The position numbers and the translations under genes are program-made. From positions 1-64,000 of the forward strand of contig DASRGK010000109.1 of NCBI GenBank assembly GCA_035651055.1: a stretch of DNA of 64,000 nt, in the 5' to 3' direction. Below are positions 16,164-24,817 of this stretch, piece after piece. The notes beneath the pieces were generated by a model. The model was not told the origin of the DNA. It did not search any database and saw only the letters and a list, made by a program, of their open reading frames with translations. Each line of letters begins with the position of its first letter. Position 1 is the stretch's first letter. Origin of the DNA: JAFKKF01 sp035651055 (lineage in GTDB: Bacteria > Pseudomonadota > Alphaproteobacteria > Rhizobiales > Kaistiaceae).

Positions 16164-18048
16164 TCTTCACCCGCTTGGTCAGCGTCCCGTCGGCAAGGTC
16201 GCGAAGCGTGTCGCCGTCGATCACTTCCATGACGGTGGTGGTGTAGCTCTCCGGCATCTGGGTCGAGGTCTGCGACTGGACACGGATCCGCATCGACAGC
16301 TTGATGCGCTTGTCGCCAGCAGGCTCGGCGGTCCACACGCCCACGATCGGCGCGCTGATCGGCGTCGAATAGCCGGCGGGCGTATAGGCATAGTCGCCGG
16401 TGATGTTGCCGTCGGCGCCGAAATCGATGGTGAAGGTGGCAGGCGCGACGGTCCCCGGCGGTCCCTGTCCGGACAGCTGCCACTTGCCGAGCATGAACCG
16501 GGTCGTGTCGGCGGCGGCGGCGCTCCCCGGCGTCACCGTCGGAATCGTGTCCTCGCGCGGGATCGCCAGAATGCTGGCGAGGCCGGGATCGTCCTTCGCC
16601 AGAATCCAGTTCGGCGTACCGTTCTTCCAGACATAGGTGTCGCCGGTGACGGTGCCCTTCGACACGCGCTCGGCGAGATCGGCGAAATCGAGCGGGCCGA
16701 CGGCCTTTCCGTTGTCGCCGATGTAGTACTTGGTGGTTTCGTCCGGCAGCACGACGAAGAAGGGAATCGCGACGCCGTCGCGGACGCCGAACTGGTTGAG
16801 GTAGATGGTCGGAAGGGCGACCAGATCGTTCCGCGTGTTCCGCGGGATCTGGAGCGTCGCGTAGGGCAGGAAGGCGTACCAGGTCGTGTGGACCGCCTGC
16901 CCCTGCAGCGGCATCGCCGGCGTCCCGGTCGCGGCCTCGCCGTTCGGCGTCGCATAGGCCGGATTGACGCTGTGCACCGGCGGGCCGACCGCGCCGGCCC
17001 CGCCGCCCGGCGGCGCGCTCGCGACGCGGATGACGACCTGCAACTGGCCGCGGGTATCCGCCGGCACGTCGACGACGCCGGTAAAGACCATCCCGATCAC
17101 GCCGAGATTGTTGACGTTGTGCTGGACGCCGGTGACCGAGAAGGTGACGCCGGTGGCGACGGCGGGCGGGGTCGTCGGCGGATTGACCGCGACCGGCACT
17201 TCGGCCGGACTGGCGCTGTCGCTCGCATCCTTGGCGACATAGCCCTCGCGGACGACGGAGCGGAAATAGGTGTAGTCGATCCAGCCGTAACCGCCATCGG
17301 CCCAGCCTTGGCCCCAGGAGTTGATCACCTTGAAGGCATTGCGGGCGTCGTCGTAGCCGACGACCAGCATCGCATGGCCGCCGCGCGGCGGACTGCCGGG
17401 GCTGTTCCAGATCTGTCCGCGCTGCAGGTTGATGAGGGCATCGTCGACGACGACGCCGATGATCACCGGGTAGCCGGCGTTCAGCTGCGCCTTGACCTCG
17501 CGCGTGTCGTAGATGTTGACCTGCCGCCAGGTATCGATGCGGTAGGGCCTGGCAGCGTTGCGGGCCTCGGGGCTCGGCTGGGCACGAAAATCGGCCGGCG
17601 TGTAGGGCATCGCCGAAAGCGGGGCGACGCCCTGCGAGGAAAGCAGGTTCAGCGCGTCGACGAACTGCGAGCCGCCGTCCACGCCATTGTTGATCTGGTT
17701 GTAGATGTAAGCCGGGCTGAACAGGTGCTCGGGGTTCTGGTAGCCCCAGCGCAGCTCGAGGTTCTCCTGGTAGGACTTCAGCGCGTAGGCGATCGCCCAG
17801 CCGACGCAGGATTGCTGGTGGCCCTGGTCACCGGGCGGCGGCATGCGGTCGCTGAGATCGACTGACGACGGCAGTTCCGCGCCGGAATAGGGACTGGAGG
17901 CGAGCGGGATGCCGCGGAGCTGGTCGGCCGGTGTGAAGATGAGGCCGGTGGCCGGTTCTTCCCTGGCGACCTGCGCCTCAACCGAGCCGGCCGTCAGTGC
18001 TGCGGCGACGAGCGCGGCGACAACCCACCCAAACCTGTGAAGACGCAT
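16153..18048 (-). CDS. Secreted papain-like (C1) cysteine protease with GYF_2 and a C-terminal beta-rich domain
   Basis: A 631-residue exported protein. Start ATG 18048 gives signal peptide MRLHRFGWVVAALVAAALTA, cleaved near VEA-Q. The C1 domain spans about 60-270: oxyanion Gln75 in GDQGHQQSCVGWA, nucleophile Cys81, His225 in GGHAMLVVGYD and Asn243 in INSWGQGW. A Pro-rich linker (about 280-300) leads to a beta-rich middle domain (300-435), then a GYF_2 (DUF4339) domain (438-492; YYIGDNGKAVGPLDFADL) and a C-terminal domain (516-630; FMLGKWQLSG to DGDTLRDLADGTLTKRV). The last two recur in the next gene on the strand. There is no obvious inhibitory propeptide: only about 35 residues precede the catalytic domain. 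The substrate is unknown. Confidence 0.85.
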   Translation of the reverse strand: MRLHRFGWVVAALVAAALTAGSVEAQVAREEPATGLIFTPADQLRGIPLASSPYSGAELPSSVDLSDRMPPPGDQGHQQSCVGWAIAYALKSYQENLELRWGYQNPEHLFSPAYIYNQINNGVDGGSQFVDALNLLSSQGVAPLSAMPYTPADFRAQPSPEARNAARPYRIDTWRQVNIYDTREVKAQLNAGYPVIIGVVVDDALINLQRGQIWNSPGSPPRGGHAMLVVGYDDARNAFKVINSWGQGWADGGYGWIDYTYFRSVVREGYVAKDASDSASPAEVPVAVNPPTTPPAVATGVTFSVTGVQHNVNNLGVIGMVFTGVVDVPADTRGQLQVVIRVASAPPGGGAGAVGPPVHSVNPAYATPNGEAATGTPAMPLQGQAVHTTWYAFLPYATLQIPRNTRNDLVALPTIYLNQFGVRDGVAIPFFVVLPDETTKYYIGDNGKAVGPLDFADLAERVSKGTVTGDTYVWKNGTPNWILAKDDPGLASILAIPREDTIPTVTPGSAAAADTTRFMLGKWQLSGQGPPGTVAPATFTIDFGADGNITGDYAYTPAGYSTPISAPIVGVWTAEPAGDKRIKLSMRIRVQSQTSTQMPESYTTTVMEVIDGDTLRDLADGTLTKRVKTSS

Positions 18049-18110
18049 TCCCCTCTCCCTCGCCCTAGCTCTCACCGGCGCTTGCGGCGGAAGCATGGCA
18101 TTCCGGCCGT

Positions 18111-19160
18111 TCAGCCCGGCGCGCGCTTGTTGAGGCCCCCGCCGGCATCGCGCAGGGTGTCATGGTCGACGATTTCAAGCGGGGTCACGGTCTTCACCGG
18201 GCTGGCGCGATCGTTCAGCTTGAAGAGCATGTCGAGCGTCAGGCCGAGGTGCGTGGCGTCGATGCGCGCGGCGATCCATCTGCCGCTGACCGCGATCCTG
18301 ATCCGCTCCGTGCGGTTGGGCGGCGCGGTATCGAAGGTGCCGGTTATCTCGCCGGTCGGGAGAAGGTTGGCGGTCAGGATCGACGGCGGATTGCCGTTGT
18401 CGGGGAAGGTCCAGGTGCCGACCATGTATTCGGTGAAGGCCGGGTCGGCCACCGCCGCCGGTTCGGGCTGCGCCGGCCCGGCGGGCGGGGCGGTTGCCGG
18501 CGCGACCGCAGGCCCGGCGGGAACGACGGCGGGACCGGTGGGCCCGGTCGGCGTGGTGACGGCGTCGGCCGGCTGAACCGGAGCGGCGGGCGCGACGTCG
18601 GCGACCGCGGGGCCGGTCGGACCGTTGGCCGGTATTGCCGGGCCGGTCGGCGCGACTACTGCCGCGGGCGCGACGGCAGGCGGGGTGTCGGCGGGAGCGG
18701 GCGACGGCGCGACGGCCGGCTGCGGAGCCGGCGCCACCGGCAGGACCTCGACCGGCGGCTCGGCGGGCGTTACCGCCGGGCGGTCGGTGCGCCGGTCGTA
18801 AAGCACCGCGATCTCGGGCAGGTAGCGGGCCTGCATCCATGCGGCCATGCCCTCCTTCCAGAGGACGGTGTCGAGACGAATTGTTCCGGCTGCCAGGCGT
18901 GCGGTCAGCTCGGAAAAGCTGATCGGACCCGCCACGGACCCGCCGTTCTCGAAATAGTACTTCGGGCTGGCATCCGGGCCGGCGCCCATCACGAAGCCCG
19001 ATCGCTGCGGCGCGGTCGCGCCGTCCTGCAACAGCGCTTCGGCAATGCCGTCGATGACCGAGGCGTGTAGGGCGGGACCGGGCTTGTCGGCGCTCCATGC
19101 CGGCGGGGCGGCGATGGCCGCAGCGAGGACGGCGGCTCCGAGGATGGCGCGCAACATCAT
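18111..19160 (-). CDS. Secreted GYF_2-domain protein, companion of the papain-like protease
   Basis: A 349-residue exported protein starting MMLRAILGAAVLAAAIAAPP, with cleavage likely after WSA. A GYF_2 domain lies at about 67-115 (KYYFENGGSVAGPISFSEL, LWKEGMAAWMQ). A long Pro/Ala/Thr linker with repeated PTGPA units (about 120-250) follows, then a C-terminal domain (about 255-345) with YMVGTWTF, GEITGTFDT and VDHDTLRDAGGGLNKRA. That domain resembles the last domain of the protease gene 62 bp downstream in pattern and closing motif (DTLRD...KR). No enzyme motif is visible. Inferred role: a binding or targeting partner of the protease. Its gene precedes the protease gene, probably in one operon. 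Confidence 0.75.
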   Translation of the reverse strand: MMLRAILGAAVLAAAIAAPPAWSADKPGPALHASVIDGIAEALLQDGATAPQRSGFVMGAGPDASPKYYFENGGSVAGPISFSELTARLAAGTIRLDTVLWKEGMAAWMQARYLPEIAVLYDRRTDRPAVTPAEPPVEVLPVAPAPQPAVAPSPAPADTPPAVAPAAVVAPTGPAIPANGPTGPAVADVAPAAPVQPADAVTTPTGPTGPAVVPAGPAVAPATAPPAGPAQPEPAAVADPAFTEYMVGTWTFPDNGNPPSILTANLLPTGEITGTFDTAPPNRTERIRIAVSGRWIAARIDATHLGLTLDMLFKLNDRASPVKTVTPLEIVDHDTLRDAGGGLNKRAPG

Positions 19161-19195
19161 GCTCTTCGTTCCCTCCCGCGCCGGGGCCATCCGGA

Positions 19196-19687
19196 TCAGG
19201 CGACGTTCGCCTTTTCCTTGTCGAGAACGACGTAGCTCAGCGGCAGGCTCGTCGTGTACTTGATCTGCTCCATCGCAAACGAAGTGGACACGTCCGAGAT
19301 TTCGATCTTGGCGATGAGCCGCTTGTAGAACGCGTCGTAGGAATCGATGTCGGGAACGACGACGCGCAGAAGGTAGTCCACCTGCCCGGCCATCCGGTAG
19401 AACTCGACCACTTCGGGGAAGTCGCGGATCACCTCGGCGAAGCGGCGCAGCCATTCCTCATTGTGCTGGTTGGTGACGATCGAGACGAAGGCGGTCACCC
19501 GGGCATTGATCTTCTTCGGATCGAGGACCGCGACCCGCCCGACGATAACGCCGTCCTCCTCGAGCTTCTGGATGCGCCGCCAGCAGGGCGTCGTGGACAG
19601 GCCGACGCGCCGCCCGATCTCGGCGACCGGAACGGTGGCGTCTTCCTGGAGGATCTGAAGGATTTTTCTATCGAGCCGATCGATCAT
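19196..19687 (-). CDS. Lrp/AsnC-family transcriptional regulator
   Basis: A 163-residue regulator. MIDRLDRKILQILQEDA begins the winged helix, GRRVGLSTTPCWRRIQKLE is the recognition region, and the RAM effector domain follows (FVSIVTNQHNEEWLRRF, VVEFYRMAGQVDYLLRVVV). ATG 19687 matches the standard Lrp N-terminus; a GTG at 19738 in frame would add 17 residues with no family support. Lrp proteins sense amino acids and act globally or on neighbouring genes. The gene is divergent from the sensor kinase and lies 35 bp upstream of the GYF_2 gene, so it might regulate that pair. Confidence 0.92.
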   Translation of the reverse strand: MIDRLDRKILQILQEDATVPVAEIGRRVGLSTTPCWRRIQKLEEDGVIVGRVAVLDPKKINARVTAFVSIVTNQHNEEWLRRFAEVIRDFPEVVEFYRMAGQVDYLLRVVVPDIDSYDAFYKRLIAKIEISDVSTSFAMEQIKYTTSLPLSYVVLDKEKANVA

Positions 19688-19845
19688 CGCGGCGATCCCG
19701 GTGAGGCAGTTGCTGCACTGGAATATTTTTCTGCTCACCCGGTGTCAATCCGCGGTGCTGCGTTTCCGTCCGTCGCCGGAAAATTAAGCCTTTCCGTTTA
19801 CGCCTGAGCTTCGAACGGCCGCGGTCAGCACCGTCGGAAGCAGGA

Positions 19846-21387
19846 ATGAGCGCAAGTTCGGGCGACACGCAGAAGACCGCCGCCAACCGGGAGCGTGCAG
19901 AGCACCGGCGCGCGGTCGCGCGCACGATCCGCTCGCAGCGCGAGCGCCTGACCTCGTCGACCGGAACGCGCCCCGCCTTCGACCAGGAGCTGATTCTCAC
20001 CTACGCCCGCAACCGGCTGAGCGCGACCTACGCGCTGCCGCTCCTCGTCGTCACCGTCGCCGCGACCGGGGCGACGTGGATCGGCCCGCCGCGCGTCCTC
20101 GCCTGGGCCGCCATCGTGCTGGCCCTGCAGGGCGTGACGATCTGGCTCTGCCGCACGCTGGTCTCCGCCCCGGCGACCGCTGCCGCCACCGCGATGTGGA
20201 CGCGCCGGTTCACGCTCATCGAAGCCGTGAGCGGCCTTGCCTGGGCGGCGATGCTGGTGATGGTGCCGGCCTATACCGACTCCGGCACGGGACTGGAAAT
20301 CTTCCAGCTCGCCACCATGCTGGTGATCGTCTCGGTCACCACCATGCTCAGCGCCTCGCTGCCGGCCGCGGCGGTCGCCGGCACGGTGCCAGTCACGCTG
20401 ACGCTGGCGGCGATCTACCTCACCCACAACCAATTCCTGTTCATCGCGCTGGCGGCGATGGCGCTCGGCACCCAGGTCTTCTTCCTGATCCTCGCCTCGC
20501 GACTGCACAAATCGGCGCTGACGACGCTGGAATACCGCGCCGAGAAGGACCTGCTCATCGCCGAACTGGAGACGGCCAAGTCGATCTCCGACGAATCCCG
20601 CCGGCGCGCCGAGGAGGCCAATCTCGCCAAGTCGCGGTTCCTGGCGACCATGAGCCACGAGCTGCGCACGCCCCTCAACGCCATCCTCGGCTTTTCGGAG
20701 GTGATGAAGAAAGGCGTGCTCGGGCCGATGGAGAACCCGACCTACCGCGACTACGTCGCCGACATCCATGCCAGCGGCCAGCACCTTCTCAACCTCATCA
20801 ACGAGATCCTCGACCTGTCGCGGATCGAGGCCGGGCGGCACGAACTCTACGAGGAGCCGGTGAACCTGGTCAGCGTGGTCGAGGAATGCGTCCATCTCCT
20901 GCAGCTGCGCGCGCGCAACAAGGGCATCACGGTGCGCGAGAACTACCAGCGCGGCCTGCCGCGCATCTGGGCGGACGACCGGGCGGTGCGCCAGATCGTC
21001 CTCAACCTCATCGGCAATGCCATCAAGTTCACGCCGACCGACGGCGAGATCGTTGCCCGCGTCGAGGCGGCGCCGGGCGGCGGCCAGCTGGTCTCGATCA
21101 AGGATAACGGTCCCGGCATTCCGCCCGAGGAGATTCCGATCGTGCTCTCGCCCTTCGGGCAGGGGTCGCTGGCGATCAAGAGCGCCGAGCAGGGCGCCGG
21201 CCTTGGCCTCCCCATCGTCCAGGCCCTGGTGCTCATGCACGACGGCAAGTTCGAGCTGAAATCGAAGCTCCGCGAGGGGACCGAGGCGATCGCGATCTTC
21301 CCGCAATCGCGCGTGATGGAAGCGCTCGGGCCGATCGAGGAGGAGGGCGGCGACGAACCGCCGCCGGACTGGCTGAAGGCGGGCTGA
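19846..21387 (+). CDS. Membrane sensor histidine kinase of the DivJ/PdhS type
   Basis: A 513-residue kinase. After a basic cytoplasmic head, six hydrophobic helices lie at about 63-225. A coiled segment then leads to HisKA with phospho-His in FLATMSHELRTPLNAILGF, followed by YRDYVADIHASGQHLLNLI and ILDLSRIEAG, and the HATPase domain with N box NLIGNAIKFTP and DNGPGIP. The HisKA sequence fits the PdhS family (DivJ, PleC, CbrA), which acts on DivK/PleD and so on CtrA. The six-helix input and lack of PAS resemble DivJ more than PleC. No partner response regulator is adjacent, which is normal for this family. Confidence 0.85.
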   Translation: MSASSGDTQKTAANRERAEHRRAVARTIRSQRERLTSSTGTRPAFDQELILTYARNRLSATYALPLLVVTVAATGATWIGPPRVLAWAAIVLALQGVTIWLCRTLVSAPATAAATAMWTRRFTLIEAVSGLAWAAMLVMVPAYTDSGTGLEIFQLATMLVIVSVTTMLSASLPAAAVAGTVPVTLTLAAIYLTHNQFLFIALAAMALGTQVFFLILASRLHKSALTTLEYRAEKDLLIAELETAKSISDESRRRAEEANLAKSRFLATMSHELRTPLNAILGFSEVMKKGVLGPMENPTYRDYVADIHASGQHLLNLINEILDLSRIEAGRHELYEEPVNLVSVVEECVHLLQLRARNKGITVRENYQRGLPRIWADDRAVRQIVLNLIGNAIKFTPTDGEIVARVEAAPGGGQLVSIKDNGPGIPPEEIPIVLSPFGQGSLAIKSAEQGAGLGLPIVQALVLMHDGKFELKSKLREGTEAIAIFPQSRVMEALGPIEEEGGDEPPPDWLKAG

Positions 21388-21423
21388 CTGGCCGAACGTC
21401 ACGCGTGACGCTATAATCCGGCA

Positions 21424-21648
21424 ATGGCACGTTCCTCAGCCGACCGCATGAAAAATCTCCGGCAACGGCGAAAGGCCGAAGGCTTTCGGGAGCTTCGCCT
21501 GCGTCTTCGCGACACGCGGACATCGGCGTTCAGAGCCGAGGCGAGGCGACAGTCGCTGGCCATAGCCCGGTCGGAAGGTGAGAAGGAAACCATGGACTGG
21601 CTCGAGGCCGCGCAGGCGGATCTCGCCCTCTCGCCGTACCGTGAATAA
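21424..21648 (+). CDS. MazE-like antitoxin (DUF3018)
   Basis: A 74-residue basic protein. MKNLRQRRKAEGFRELRLRL and DTRTSAFRAEARRQSLAIA match the DUF3018 family of MazE-like antitoxins. The C-terminal part (KETMDWLEAAQADL) should bind the toxin. It overlaps the toxin gene by 8 bp, which couples their translation. As in other type II modules, the complex is expected to repress its own promoter, but no clear palindrome was seen in the 36 bp before it. Confidence 0.87.
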   Translation: MARSSADRMKNLRQRRKAEGFRELRLRLRDTRTSAFRAEARRQSLAIARSEGEKETMDWLEAAQADLALSPYRE

Positions 21649-21979
21649 GGCGCCGGGCCGCGGCGATCTCGTTGTCGTTGCGCTTCCCGGGGACTACGGG
21701 AAACCGCGCCCGGCGGTGGTCATTCAGTCGGATCGGCTGACCGCAATTCCGACGGTGATTGTTTGTCCGTTGACCAGCGAACAGGTCGACGCCCCTCTGG
21801 TCCGCCTCACCATCGCGCCGAGCAGCAGCAACGGGTTGCGCCAGCCGTCACAGGCGATGGTCGACAAGCTGCAGGCCATCCGGCGCGAAAGGATTGGCCA
21901 GGTGATCGGCCGACTCGACGACGAACTGGTCCGGCAGTTGAACGAGGCGCTGGCCTTCGTCACGGGTCTCGCCGACTAG
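21641..21979 (+). CDS. MazF/PemK-type mRNA interferase toxin
   Basis: A 112-residue toxin. GRGDLVVVALPGDYGKPRPA is the usual N-terminal strand-loop and PAVVIQSD follows it; TVIVCPLTSE, LRQPSQAMVDKLQAI and IGQVIGRLDDE are further MazF/PemK signatures. GTG 21641 is chosen: it lies within the antitoxin's last codons and begins the conserved part, without a Shine-Dalgarno sequence, which is consistent with translational coupling. The catalytic site (Arg in the loop and Thr/Ser of the central strand) appears intact. Its stop overlaps the convergent cobT stop by 3 bp. Confidence 0.88.
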   Translation: MNKAPGRGDLVVVALPGDYGKPRPAVVIQSDRLTAIPTVIVCPLTSEQVDAPLVRLTIAPSSSNGLRQPSQAMVDKLQAIRRERIGQVIGRLDDELVRQLNEALAFVTGLAD

Positions 21980-23004
21980 TCCGCCTTGTCCGACACGCCG
22001 GCCTCGGCGAAGGTCGCCATGCCGGCATGGAGGCGGGCGGCGGCCCGGACGATGCCGGCGGCGAGCGCGGCGCCCGTCCCCTCCCCCAACCGCATGCCGA
22101 GGTCGAGGAGCGGCTTCGCGTTCATGGCATCGAGGGCGCGGCGGTGCGCCGGCTCGGCCGAGACATGGCCGAACAGGCAGTGGTCGAGCGCCTCGCGGCG
22201 TGCCGCGAACAGGACGGCCGCCGCTGCACTTGCGACATAGCCGTCGACGATGACCGGGACGCGGTTCATGCGCGCCGCGAGGATCGCGCCGGCCATCGCG
22301 GCGATCTCGCGTCCGCCGAGGCGGCGGAGCACTTCGAGCGGGTCGCCGAGGTGATGGCGGTGGAAGGCGAGCGCAGCTTCGACCGCGGCCCGCTTCCGCG
22401 CCAGGCCGGCCTCGTCGACGCCGGTCCCCGGGCCGACCCAGTCCGCCGCGGTCCCGCCGAACAGGGCATTGAAGATCGCGGCGGCGACGGTCGTGTTGCC
22501 GATCCCCATCTCGCCGATGCAGAGGAGATCGACCCCGCCGGCGATCGCCTCCATGCCGAAGGCCATGGTCGCGGCGCACTCCTTCTCGTCGAGTGCCGCG
22601 GCGCTGGTGATATCGCCGGTCGGGTGATCGAGCGCGAGGTCATAGACCTTGAGGCCGAGATCGTAGGCCAGGCAGATCTGGTTGATCGCGGCACCGCCCG
22701 CCGCGAAATTCGCCACCATCTGGGCGGTGACCGCCGCCGGGTAGGCCGAAACGCCGTGGGCGACGACGCCGTGATTGCCGGCAAAGATCGCGACCAGCGG
22801 GCGGTGGACGGCCGGCGGCGCCCTGCCCTGCCAGGCCGCCAGCCATTCCGCGATCGATTCGAGCCGGCCGAGCGAGCCGGGCGGCTTGGTCAGGACCGCA
22901 TCGCGCTTCCTGACGCGCTCGACCGCGCCGCGATCGGCCGGCGGGAGCTTTTCCAGGAGCGCGCGGATATCGTCAAAAGGCAGACCGGTCGGCTGGTTGG
23001 GCAT
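21976..23004 (-). CDS. cobT: Nicotinate-nucleotide-dimethylbenzimidazole phosphoribosyltransferase
   Basis: A 342-residue enzyme of the lower-ligand branch of cobalamin synthesis; it makes alpha-ribazole phosphate from nicotinate mononucleotide and dimethylbenzimidazole. TKPPGSLGRLESIAEWLA, FAGNHGVVAHGVSAYP, GEMGIGNTT and the catalytic Glu in LGEGTGAA are all present and the length is typical. It is divergent from cobS with 103 bp between them. That gap is too short to hold a full cobalamin riboswitch. Confidence 0.96.
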   Translation of the reverse strand: MPNQPTGLPFDDIRALLEKLPPADRGAVERVRKRDAVLTKPPGSLGRLESIAEWLAAWQGRAPPAVHRPLVAIFAGNHGVVAHGVSAYPAAVTAQMVANFAAGGAAINQICLAYDLGLKVYDLALDHPTGDITSAAALDEKECAATMAFGMEAIAGGVDLLCIGEMGIGNTTVAAAIFNALFGGTAADWVGPGTGVDEAGLARKRAAVEAALAFHRHHLGDPLEVLRRLGGREIAAMAGAILAARMNRVPVIVDGYVASAAAAVLFAARREALDHCLFGHVSAEPAHRRALDAMNAKPLLDLGMRLGEGTGAALAAGIVRAAARLHAGMATFAEAGVSDKAD

Positions 23005-23107
23005 CGGAGCACCCGCGGGAGAAAAGACCGGGGCGCCATGCTTCCTTGGCCCGACGGCGGGAAGGTTCTATAACGCTGGCCGACCCACCGCCAGCCGAGG
23101 GAGAGCG

Positions 23108-23908
23108 ATGGCCGACGATCCTTTCCGGTCCGAACTCGACGCTCTCTTCATCGACTTCCGCTCCGCGCTCGCCTTCCTCACCCGGATTCCGGGAAGCGTC
23201 TTCGGTGCGACCGGCGAGCGGCCGGCTTTCACGCGCGCGGCGCGGATCTTCCCGCTGGTCGGCGGGCTGGTCGGCCTCGTCGGCGGGGCGGTCATCGTGG
23301 TCGCGGCGGCGCTCGGCGAACCGCCGCTGATCGCCGCCGGCCTCGGCGTGCTTGCGACGATGTTACTCACCGGCGGCATGCACGAGGATGGCCTCGCCGA
23401 CACCGCCGACGGTTTCGGCGGCGGTGCGACCGCTGAGCGGCGGCTCGAAATCATGGACGACAGCCGCATCGGCACGTTCGGCGCGGCGGCGCTGGTCTTC
23501 TCGATCCTGCTTCGGGTGAGCGCGCTGACGGCGCTCGCCTTCGCCACCGGCTGGCGCGCGGCCTGGTGCCTGATCGCGGCGGAAGCCGTCTCGCGGGCGG
23601 CGATGGTCGGCCTCTGGCAGGCGCTGCCCGCCGCACGGGTGAGCGGCATGTCGCAGGAGACCGGGCCGCCCGACCAGCAGGCGATGCTGGTCGGCTTCGG
23701 GATCGCCGCGGTCATCGCCCTCGCCACCGTGATCCCGACGGTGGGCTTCGCCGCGGCGATCGTCGCCACGGCGATCGCCGGAGGGGTCGCCTATGCGTTC
23801 ACCCGCATCTCGGCCAACGCCATCGGCGGGCGCACCGGCGATACGCTCGGCGCCTGCCAGCAGCTCACCGCCGTGGCGTTCCTCGTCACGGTCGTCGCCT
23901 TCGTCTGA
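23108..23908 (+). CDS. cobS: Adenosylcobinamide-GDP ribazoletransferase (cobalamin synthase)
   Basis: A 266-residue inner-membrane enzyme that joins adenosylcobinamide-GDP to alpha-ribazole (phosphate), the last assembly step of vitamin B12. Motifs: FLTRIPGS near the N-terminus, FPLVGGLVGLVGG, the acidic active-site loop MHEDGLADTADGFGGG, RRLEIMDDSRIGTFG, and GGRTGDTLGACQQL near the end. ATG 23108 follows GGGAGAG. It is the partner of the divergent cobT. Confidence 0.96.
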   Translation: MADDPFRSELDALFIDFRSALAFLTRIPGSVFGATGERPAFTRAARIFPLVGGLVGLVGGAVIVVAAALGEPPLIAAGLGVLATMLLTGGMHEDGLADTADGFGGGATAERRLEIMDDSRIGTFGAAALVFSILLRVSALTALAFATGWRAAWCLIAAEAVSRAAMVGLWQALPAARVSGMSQETGPPDQQAMLVGFGIAAVIALATVIPTVGFAAAIVATAIAGGVAYAFTRISANAIGGRTGDTLGACQQLTAVAFLVTVVAFV

Positions 23909-23921
23909 GCCGTCCGCGGCG

Positions 23922-24116
23922 ATGATCGCCACGCCCTGCATCAAGGTCTGCGTCATCGACCCGATGTCGCGGCTCTGTACCGGCTGCGGTCGCACGCTCG
24001 CCGAGATCGGTGCCTGGCGCGACTACAGCGCCGCCGAGCGGCAGGCGATCATGGAGCGCCTGGCGGAGCGCCGCGCCGCGGGCGAACCGGTTCGAAGCGC
24101 GGGCCGCGGGCGATGA
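23922..24116 (+). CDS. DUF1289 small cysteine-rich protein
   Basis: A 64-residue protein with the DUF1289 pattern TPCIKVCVIDP then LCTGCGRTLAEIGAW; the four cysteines (C-x3-C and C-x2-C) suggest a metal or Fe-S site. The remaining part is a helical tail (YSAAERQAIMERLAERRA). ATG 23922 lies 14 bp after the cobS stop, and the stop overlaps the next start (ATGA). The function of the family is unknown. Confidence 0.9.
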   Translation: MIATPCIKVCVIDPMSRLCTGCGRTLAEIGAWRDYSAAERQAIMERLAERRAAGEPVRSAGRGR

Positions 24117-24817
24117 ACCCGTTCCTGCGGTTCCTGATCATCGTCGCCGCCCTCGGTCTCGCCGGCCTCTACCTGTGGAGCAATCCGCCGGCCGGAATGG
24201 ATCTCCCCCAGGACGACCTGCCGCGGGCAATCGGCCTCGGCCTGGTCCTCGCCTTCATTCTCACCGGCCTTTCCGGAAGCGTCCGGCTCGGCCAGGCGGC
24301 GACCGCCATCCTCGGCTGGGGCGCGATCCTGGTCGTGCTCGTCGGCGCCTATGTCAGCCGCGACGAACTGACGGTTCTTGCCGGCCGCGTGCTCGGCGGC
24401 ATCGTGCCGGGCATCGCGGTCACCCGATCGGGCGACGACGGAAGCGTGGAGAGCGTCTCCTTCACCCGCGCCGGCGGCGGGCATTTCGCGGTGCGCGCGT
24501 CCGTCGACGGCAAGCCGGTCCTCTTCATGCTCGATACCGGGGCGAGCTTCGTGACGCTCACCAACGAGGTCGCCGCCGGGCTCGGCATCGATACGGGGAG
24601 GCTGCGCTATTCGACCCCGATGCAGACCGCGAACGGCCCGATGCGCGCGGCCTCCGTCACGATCGACACTCTGACGGTCGGGCCGATCGAGCGGCACCGG
24701 ATGGCAGCGCTGGTGGCGCCGCCCGGCGCGCTCGACGTGAGCCTCCTCGGCATGAACTTCCTCAACACGCTCCGCGGCTACGCGATCAGCGGCGACCGGC
24801 TGACGCTGACACCCTAG
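24113..24817 (+). CDS. Membrane-anchored retropepsin-like aspartic protease (TIGR02281-type)
   Basis: A 234-residue protein with three N-terminal membrane helices (about 5-22, 38-56, 63-82) and a periplasmic or cytoplasmic aspartyl-protease domain. The single active-site motif is FMLDTGASFVTLT (about 142-154), with GMNFLNTLRGYAISGDRLTL closing the family signature. One DTG per chain implies a homodimer, as in retropepsins. It is translationally coupled to the DUF1289 gene and convergent, by a 4-bp overlap, with the transporter gene. The substrate is unknown. Confidence 0.88.
   Translation: MNPFLRFLIIVAALGLAGLYLWSNPPAGMDLPQDDLPRAIGLGLVLAFILTGLSGSVRLGQAATAILGWGAILVVLVGAYVSRDELTVLAGRVLGGIVPGIAVTRSGDDGSVESVSFTRAGGGHFAVRASVDGKPVLFMLDTGASFVTLTNEVAAGLGIDTGRLRYSTPMQTANGPMRAASVTIDTLTVGPIERHRMAALVAPPGALDVSLLGMNFLNTLRGYAISGDRLTLTP

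Noticed and set aside
16096..17865. Rightward open frame of about 590 codons
   Set aside because: Antisense to the papain-like protease gene, whose catalytic residues and signal peptide are clear.
23005..23107. Possible cobalamin riboswitch between cobT and cobS
   Set aside because: The gap is 103 bp, too short for the roughly 200-base aptamer, and no B12-box-like sequence was seen.
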